Under the pieces are notes generated by a model. The model was not told where the DNA came from. It made no database searches and was given only the letters and a program-made list of their open reading frames with translations. DNA of 64,000 bases from Hyphobacterium sp. SN044 (GTDB taxonomy: Bacteria; Pseudomonadota; Alphaproteobacteria; Caulobacterales; Maricaulaceae), in the NCBI RefSeq assembly GCF_021864465.1, contig NZ_JAKKUV010000002.1, positions 1 to 64,000 on the forward strand. Direction: 5' to 3'. Position numbers and translations under genes: made by a program. Below, in pieces: positions 59,668 to 64,000 of the stretch; positions within the stretch are counted from its first letter, which is position 1, and each line of letters starts with the position of its first letter.

Positions 59668-60761
59668 GCGGACCTGACCTGGCCGCCCGGCGCGATTTCC
59701 GCCCGGCCGGCCAGTTCCAGTTCGACAAGCGCCGCCATGACCAGCCCGACCGGGCAGCTGGCTGCTCGGGCCAGTTCGTCCACGCTGACAGGCGAGGGCG
59801 ACAACAGGTCCGCAACGCGCTCCCGCACGGCGTCGATATCGTTGTCATCCGGCGCCTCGCCATCGGGCGATGGTGGTGACCAGCCTTCTCCCTCTTCCTC
59901 GGCGGCGCGGCGCTTCAGCTGGCCGATGATGTCCAGCACGTCGTCCGCGCTTTCGATCAGGGCGGCGCCCTCCCGGATCAGCTTGTTGGTGCCTTTGGCG
60001 CGAGGATCGAGCGGCGAACCGGGCGTCGCCATGACCTCGCGGTTCTGTTCGGCGGCCAGTCTCGCGGTAATCAGAGACCCGGATTTCAGCGCCGCCTCGA
60101 CCACGACGGTGCCGAGCGACAGGCCGGAAATGATCCGGTTGCGGCGCGGGAAATCGCGGGCGGTCGGCGACAGGCCGAAACGCGATTCCGTGACCAGACA
60201 GCCGCGCCTGGCGATCTCGGCCTGAAGCTCCCGGTGTTCCGGCGGGTAGATGTGGTTGATGCCCCCGGCCAGCACGGCGACCGTTGCGGTCTCCAGCGAT
60301 CCGGTGTGGGCGGCTCCGTCGATTCCGCGCGCCAGGCCGGACACGACCGTGACGCCCTGCGCGCCGAGGCCTTGCGCCAGTTCCCGCGCGAACTTCATCC
60401 CGATCGCGGAGGCATTGCGCGAGCCGACGATGGCGCAGGAGGGCCGGTCGAAGCCAAGGGGGCCCATCAGCGTCAGGACCGGGGGTGGCGGGTCGAGTTC
60501 GAGGAGGAGCGGGGGATAGTCCGGGTCAGAAGCGATCGCGATGCGGGCGCCAAAGTCCTCCGTCGCCGCGATCTCGCTTTCGGCCTCCTCGCGGGAGGGA
60601 ATGCGCGGGGCCTGCGCGCGTCCGGCCTTGCGAGCGAGACCGGGCAGGGCGTCGAGCGCGGCCTCGGCTTCGCCAAACCGTTCGATCAGCTTGAAGAAGG
60701 TGACGGGACCAACCCCGTCGGTGCGGGCAAGCCGCAGCCAGGCGGTGCGGTTTGCGCTCAC
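59664..60761 (-). CDS. dprA: DNA-processing protein DprA (Smf)
   Basis: The 365-residue Rossmann-like protein has IVGSRNASAIGMKFARELAQGLGAQGVTVVSGLARGIDGAAH (cited as motifs GSRNAS and SGLARGIDG), GINHIYPPEH, SRFGLSPTARDFPRRNRIISGLS and a C-terminal winged-helix region (about 300-360). An N-terminal helix-hairpin domain is also present. DprA binds incoming single-stranded DNA and loads RecA during transformation. The start overlaps the plsY stop in ATGA. It lies downstream of plsY and pyrC' in one strand. Confidence 0.94.
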   Translation of the reverse strand: MSANRTAWLRLARTDGVGPVTFFKLIERFGEAEAALDALPGLARKAGRAQAPRIPSREEAESEIAATEDFGARIAIASDPDYPPLLLELDPPPPVLTLMGPLGFDRPSCAIVGSRNASAIGMKFARELAQGLGAQGVTVVSGLARGIDGAAHTGSLETATVAVLAGGINHIYPPEHRELQAEIARRGCLVTESRFGLSPTARDFPRRNRIISGLSLGTVVVEAALKSGSLITARLAAEQNREVMATPGSPLDPRAKGTNKLIREGAALIESADDVLDIIGQLKRRAAEEEGEGWSPPSPDGEAPDDNDIDAVRERVADLLSPSPVSVDELARAASCPVGLVMAALVELELAGRAEIAPGGQVRSA

Positions 60762-61363
60762 GCCTTGGCACCGCCGATCTTCGGCTCGCTGCCGTCAAGC
60801 AGGCGGGCGATGTTGGCGCGGTGACGCCAGTAGATGATGACGGCGAGGAAGAGGCAGAGGATCGCCACGTCACCGCGTCCGAAGGCGTAGGCGATGATTG
60901 GTGACGCTGCTGCGGCGACCAGCGCGCTGAGCGAGGAAATCCGCATCATCAGCGCCATGCCGATCCAGGTCAGCGCTGCGAGCAGGCCGACCGGCCAGGC
61001 GACGGCGAGAATGGTGCCGTAGAAGGTCGCGACCCCCTTGCCGCCCTTGAATCCCAGCCAGACCGGGAAGCAATGCCCGAAAAAGGCAGCGCCGCCCGCG
61101 ACCAGTCCCGCTTCGGTGCCGATCAGCCAGGTGAAGATCAGCGCCGCGACGCCTGCCTTGCCGGCATCGAGAACAAGGGTCGCAAGGGCGAGATCCTTGC
61201 GGCCCGTGCGCAGGACATTGGTCGCGCCGATATTGCCCGAGCCGATGGCGCGAATGTCGCCCAGGCCCGCGAGCTTCGTGATGACGAGGCCGAAAGGGAT
61301 GGAGCCAAGAAGATAGCCGCCGCCCGCGGCCATCAGCATTGCTGCCAGCGTCCAGATCGACAT
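60758..61363 (-). CDS. plsY: Glycerol-3-phosphate acyltransferase PlsY
   Basis: The 201-residue membrane enzyme has four to five helices and the PlsY motifs GSIPFGLVITKLAGLGDIRAIGSGNIGATNVLR (about 18-50, cited in part) and GHCFPVWLGFKGGKGVATFYGT (about 93-114). LGF.GGKGVAT is the acyl-phosphate/glycerol-3-phosphate pocket. PlsY transfers acyl from acyl-phosphate to glycerol-3-phosphate as the first phospholipid step. The frame continues upstream to 61420, but the ATG at 61363 fits the family. It overlaps dprA by four bases. Confidence 0.94.
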   Translation of the reverse strand: MSIWTLAAMLMAAGGGYLLGSIPFGLVITKLAGLGDIRAIGSGNIGATNVLRTGRKDLALATLVLDAGKAGVAALIFTWLIGTEAGLVAGGAAFFGHCFPVWLGFKGGKGVATFYGTILAVAWPVGLLAALTWIGMALMMRISSLSALVAAAASPIIAYAFGRGDVAILCLFLAVIIYWRHRANIARLLDGSEPKIGGAKA

Positions 61364-61426
61364 GCCTTCCTCACTTTCGACTATGGGTTGTAATGTTGAA
61401 CGATTGTTCCGTCGAGGCAAACCAGA

Positions 61427-61942
61427 TTAATGCGGGTCGCCGTCATACAAACACCAGAGAAATTCTGCGCCGACATTGGTTCCACCTCGGATCCGATAGG
61501 GGTGAATGTCGACGATTTTTTCGATCGAATAGCCCTCAGGCAAATTCAGAAACTGGGACGCATTGCCGGTCGTGCAGTCCAGAATCCGCCCGTCTTCAAA
61601 CTCGAGGGCAAAGCCGTTTCCGCCCATCCCGATTTCCGAAATGACCTGTTTGTTCAAGCATGACACGGGCATCGCATTGGGCGACGGGTGGAAATCCTCA
61701 ACCGACCGGATGTCGATCTCGGATTTGCCGCGATCGTCACGCGGCCATACGCCCCAGATCGCGAAGAAGTCGTCCGCGTTTCCGACAAGGACGTTGGGAT
61801 AGTTGTGACCGTCGCGTCCGACCGCGCTGATGGCCCACGGACGAAAGCGTCCAACTGATGGGCGCGGGAGCGAATTCAGAATGGCCTGTTGCCGGAATGA
61901 CAGGCGCGCATAGCGTGGGCGTTCTGATTGAAATCCAGCCAT
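61427..61942 (-). CDS. Hypothetical protein, lower GC, inserted in pyrC'-plsY operon
   Basis: About 171 residues (ATG at 61942; a GTG at 61957 is possible). Central segments AISAVGRDGHNYPNVLVGNADDFFAIWGVW, FALEFEDGRILDCTTGNAS and GGTNVGAEFLWCLYDGD read as a compact soluble beta-rich domain. There is no signal peptide or membrane helix. Base composition is visibly more AT-rich than in pyrC' and plsY. I do not recognise the family. Its position between plsY and the pyrimidine genes, which are often adjacent, suggests a later insertion. Confidence 0.6.
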   Translation of the reverse strand: MAGFQSERPRYARLSFRQQAILNSLPRPSVGRFRPWAISAVGRDGHNYPNVLVGNADDFFAIWGVWPRDDRGKSEIDIRSVEDFHPSPNAMPVSCLNKQVISEIGMGGNGFALEFEDGRILDCTTGNASQFLNLPEGYSIEKIVDIHPYRIRGGTNVGAEFLWCLYDGDPH

Positions 61943-61957
61943 CACTCGCCGCCGCAC

Positions 61958-63241
61958 CTACTCCGAATGGATCATCGCCCCGGCGACGAAAGTCTTCAAG
62001 ACCCGGCCCTGGAAGCGGCGGCCTTCTAGCGCGGCATTGCGCCGGGCGGAGAGGCCGTCGGCGGCGCGGTAGACCCAGGGCGCATCGCCGTCGATCAGGA
62101 CGAGGTCGGCGGGGGCGCCTTCCTCCATCCGGCCTTGCGGCAGGCCGATCAGGTCGGCGGGGCCTGAGGTGACGACGCGCAGCGCGTCGATCAGGTCCAG
62201 CTGGCTGTCATGGACAAGCGAGAGGAGGGCGGCGAGCAGGGTTTCGACCCCGGTCGAGCCCGCAGCAGCCTCCGGCCAGGGCTCGGATTTGGCTTCGACC
62301 GAAAGCGGTCGGTGGTCTGATACGACCGCATCGACCAGGCCTTCGGTGATGGCGCGGACCAGCGCTTCGCGGTCGGCTTCGAAACGCAGCGGCGGGACGA
62401 GGCGCATGCTGGCGTCAAACCCGCCGGCATCGACCTCGTTGAGCAGGAGGCTGTTCACCGAAGCGGTCGCACCGATCTCCAGCCCCTTGCGCTTGGCGCG
62501 GGTGAGCGCGTCGAGACCCGCTTCGGTCGAGATCCGGTCGATCAGGACACGCCCGCCGGTCAGCTCGCCGAGGGCGGCGAGGCGTTCGATCGCCATGCGT
62601 TCTGCCACGGCCGGTTCGGCGGGAATGCCGTTGCGCGCCGCCCATTCGCCTTCCGTCGCGGCGGCGCCCGCGGACAGGCAGGCATCGGCCGGTCGTACGG
62701 CCACCCAGGCTTCGAAATGGCTGGCATAGGACAAGAGGCTGCGCAGGACGCGCGTATCGGCGATCGGCGCGTCGCCATTCGAGACGAAAAGCGCGCCGGC
62801 GTCGTGCATCAGGCCGATCTCGGACATGGTCTCGCCCGCGAGGCTGCGCGTCGCGCCGCCCGCCACCGGCATGCGCACGCGCATGGGGCGGGTCTCGTGG
62901 CTGAGCGCACGGACGGTTTCCGGCGTGTCGAAGGGCGTTGCGGCATGCGGGCCGAGCACAAGCGTGCCGATTCCGCCTGCCGCCGCAGCGGCCGACAGGC
63001 TGGCAATGGTCTCTCCGCCGGGCGTGAAAGGCGGCTCGATCCCGGCGCGCAGATCGATCAGCGCCGGGGCGAGGATCGCGCCGTGGGCGTCGATCACCTC
63101 GACATCCTCAAGATTGATGCCGCGCACGCCGGGGCCGAATTCGACGATGTGGTGGTCCTCGACGAGGACGCCGCCGGCTTCGTCCATCCCGCTGGCCGGG
63201 TCGACGAGGCGCGCATTGACGATGGCAAATCGCTGGCTCAT
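61958..63241 (-). CDS. Dihydroorotase-like protein without metal-binding motif (PyrC' / PyrX type)
   Basis: The 427-residue protein has the amidohydrolase layout of dihydroorotases (start [14 protein letters not shown], end [21 protein letters not shown]). The defining motif is lost: where active enzymes have DPHVHLREPG there is [11 protein letters not shown], with both zinc-binding histidines replaced. The later metal site is degraded too, with NSLLLNE in place of H.L.L, although SDHRPLS is kept. This matches the inactive dihydroorotase partner PyrC' that some bacteria need to stabilise aspartate transcarbamoylase. It starts with ATGA overlap on pyrB. Confidence 0.86.
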   Translation of the reverse strand: MSQRFAIVNARLVDPASGMDEAGGVLVEDHHIVEFGPGVRGINLEDVEVIDAHGAILAPALIDLRAGIEPPFTPGGETIASLSAAAAAGGIGTLVLGPHAATPFDTPETVRALSHETRPMRVRMPVAGGATRSLAGETMSEIGLMHDAGALFVSNGDAPIADTRVLRSLLSYASHFEAWVAVRPADACLSAGAAATEGEWAARNGIPAEPAVAERMAIERLAALGELTGGRVLIDRISTEAGLDALTRAKRKGLEIGATASVNSLLLNEVDAGGFDASMRLVPPLRFEADREALVRAITEGLVDAVVSDHRPLSVEAKSEPWPEAAAGSTGVETLLAALLSLVHDSQLDLIDALRVVTSGPADLIGLPQGRMEEGAPADLVLIDGDAPWVYRAADGLSARRNAALEGRRFQGRVLKTFVAGAMIHSE

Positions 63242-64000
63242 CGGCGGCGCTCCGTGTTGCGGCGCGTCTGTTCGCCGAGCATTTCCAGAACCGCCATGCG
63301 GACGGCCACACCGGCCTCGACCTGATCCAGGATCAGGCTGACTTCCTCGTCATCGGCCAGTGCGCCGTCGATCTCGACCCCGCGATTCATCGGGCCGGGA
63401 TGCAGGACGAGCGCGCCGGGCTGGGCGGCCTCCATGCGGCGATGGGTCAGGCCGTAGAAGCGGAAATATTCGCGCTCCGACGGGATATAGCCGCCGGACA
63501 TGCGTTCCTTCTGCAGGCGCAGCGTCATCACCGCGTCGCAGCCCTCGATCGCGTCGTCGAGATCGTGGAAGACGTCCACGCCCCACCGGTCGGCGTCGGC
63601 CGGCAGCAGGGTCGGGGGCGCGCACAGGCGGATCTGCGCGCCCAGCAGGCTGAGAAGCAGGACGTTCGAGCGCGCCACCCGCGAATGCAGGATGTCACCG
63701 ACGATCAGGATGCGCCGCCCGCCGACATCGCCGAGGCGTTCGGTGAGCGCGAAGGCGTCCAGCAGGGCCTGCGTCGGGTGTTCGCGGGTGCCGTCTCCGG
63801 CATTGATCACCGACAGGCCGGTTTCCCGGGCGATGAAGTCCGGCGCGCCGGAGGCCTTGTGACGGACGACCAGCAGGTCCGGGTTCATCGCGGCGAGGGT
63901 GCGCGCGGTGTCGGCCAGCGTCTCGCCCTTGGCGGTCGAGGAGGCCGAGACCGAGAAATTCACGACATCGGCGCCGAGCCGCTTGCCCGCGAGTTCGAAG
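63238..64000 (-). CDS. pyrB: Aspartate carbamoyltransferase catalytic subunit (right-edge partial)
   Basis: The visible 254 residues are the C-terminal part; the start lies beyond base 64000. [28 protein letters not shown] (read through the edge, cited in part) is the carbamoyl-phosphate region with SxSSxxKGE, followed by [16 protein letters not shown] and [13 protein letters not shown], typical of ATCase. It makes carbamoyl-aspartate, the first committed pyrimidine step. Its stop overlaps the PyrC' start. The frame continues without a stop to the edge, so nothing suggests damage. Confidence 0.93.
   Translation of the reverse strand, partial: FELAGKRLGADVVNFSVSASSTAKGETLADTARTLAAMNPDLLVVRHKASGAPDFIARETGLSVINAGDGTREHPTQALLDAFALTERLGDVGGRRILIVGDILHSRVARSNVLLLSLLGAQIRLCAPPTLLPADADRWGVDVFHDLDDAIEGCDAVMTLRLQKERMSGGYIPSEREYFRFYGLTHRRMEAAQPGALVLHPGPMNRGVEIDGALADDEEVSLILDQVEAGVAVRMAVLEMLGEQTRRNTERRR

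Overview
The window is GC-rich, densely packed alphaproteobacterial chromosome, most likely from Caulobacterales in the broad sense (Hyphomonadaceae, Maricaulaceae or Parvularculaceae-like). The markers are MipZ, an adjacent divK-pleD pair with Caulobacter-like D53 receivers and the I-site plus GGEEF of PleD, a Phasin_2-type phasin, DUF1489, and the block pyrB-pyrC'-plsY-dprA-topA-rnr. The genus is an inference. There is no rRNA, CRISPR array, insertion sequence, prophage or replication origin. The only RNA gene I see is tRNA-Leu(GAG).

Layout. 0-9.3 kb: membrane proteins, a fatty-acid desaturase, a seven-bladed YVTN propeller, a K+ channel-like protein, propionyl-CoA carboxylase alpha (pccA), three DUF805-type proteins in a row, lipB and an orphan SpoA/FliN-like protein. 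9.3-14.3 kb: tRNA-Leu, mgtE, a secreted kelch protein and a lysozyme-fold (GH24) protein with a long acidic stalk. 14.3-28.9 kb: a dispersed leucine/isovalerate catabolic region, with isovaleryl-CoA dehydrogenase, methylcrotonyl-CoA carboxylase beta, a methylglutaconyl-CoA hydratase-like enzyme and methylcrotonyl-CoA carboxylase alpha all on the plus strand. Between them lie a patatin/cNMP-domain protein, a flavodoxin-like reductase, a secreted HExxH protein, a DUF5694 protein, two homologous small membrane proteins, DUF817 and a beta-lactamase-fold hydrolase. 29-37 kb: a JmjC/cupin-like protein, DUF1489, panC, a SPOR lipoprotein, mipZ, a J-domain membrane protein, a SPOR-tailed D,D-carboxypeptidase and a phasin.

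37-50 kb: clpS-clpA, a HIT protein, a DUF2007 protein, a COG3146-type acyltransferase, a large subtilase, a RidA-family protein, an alpha/beta hydrolase, dinB and a ROK fructokinase. 50-64 kb: divK-pleD, rpmG (55 aa), an MFS transporter, a Nudix hydrolase, rnr, topA, dprA, plsY, a lower-GC inserted gene, a dihydroorotase-like protein lacking its metal-binding motif, and pyrB running off the right edge.

The genes serve branched-chain acyl-CoA catabolism feeding polyhydroxyalkanoate or central metabolism, polar cell-cycle control (MipZ, DivK, PleD), envelope maintenance and pyrimidine/phospholipid housekeeping. The intergenic spaces hold two families of palindromic repeats. One composite copy appears to be split by a member of the other family. 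Apart from DivK/PleD I see no obvious DNA-binding transcription factor in 64 kb.
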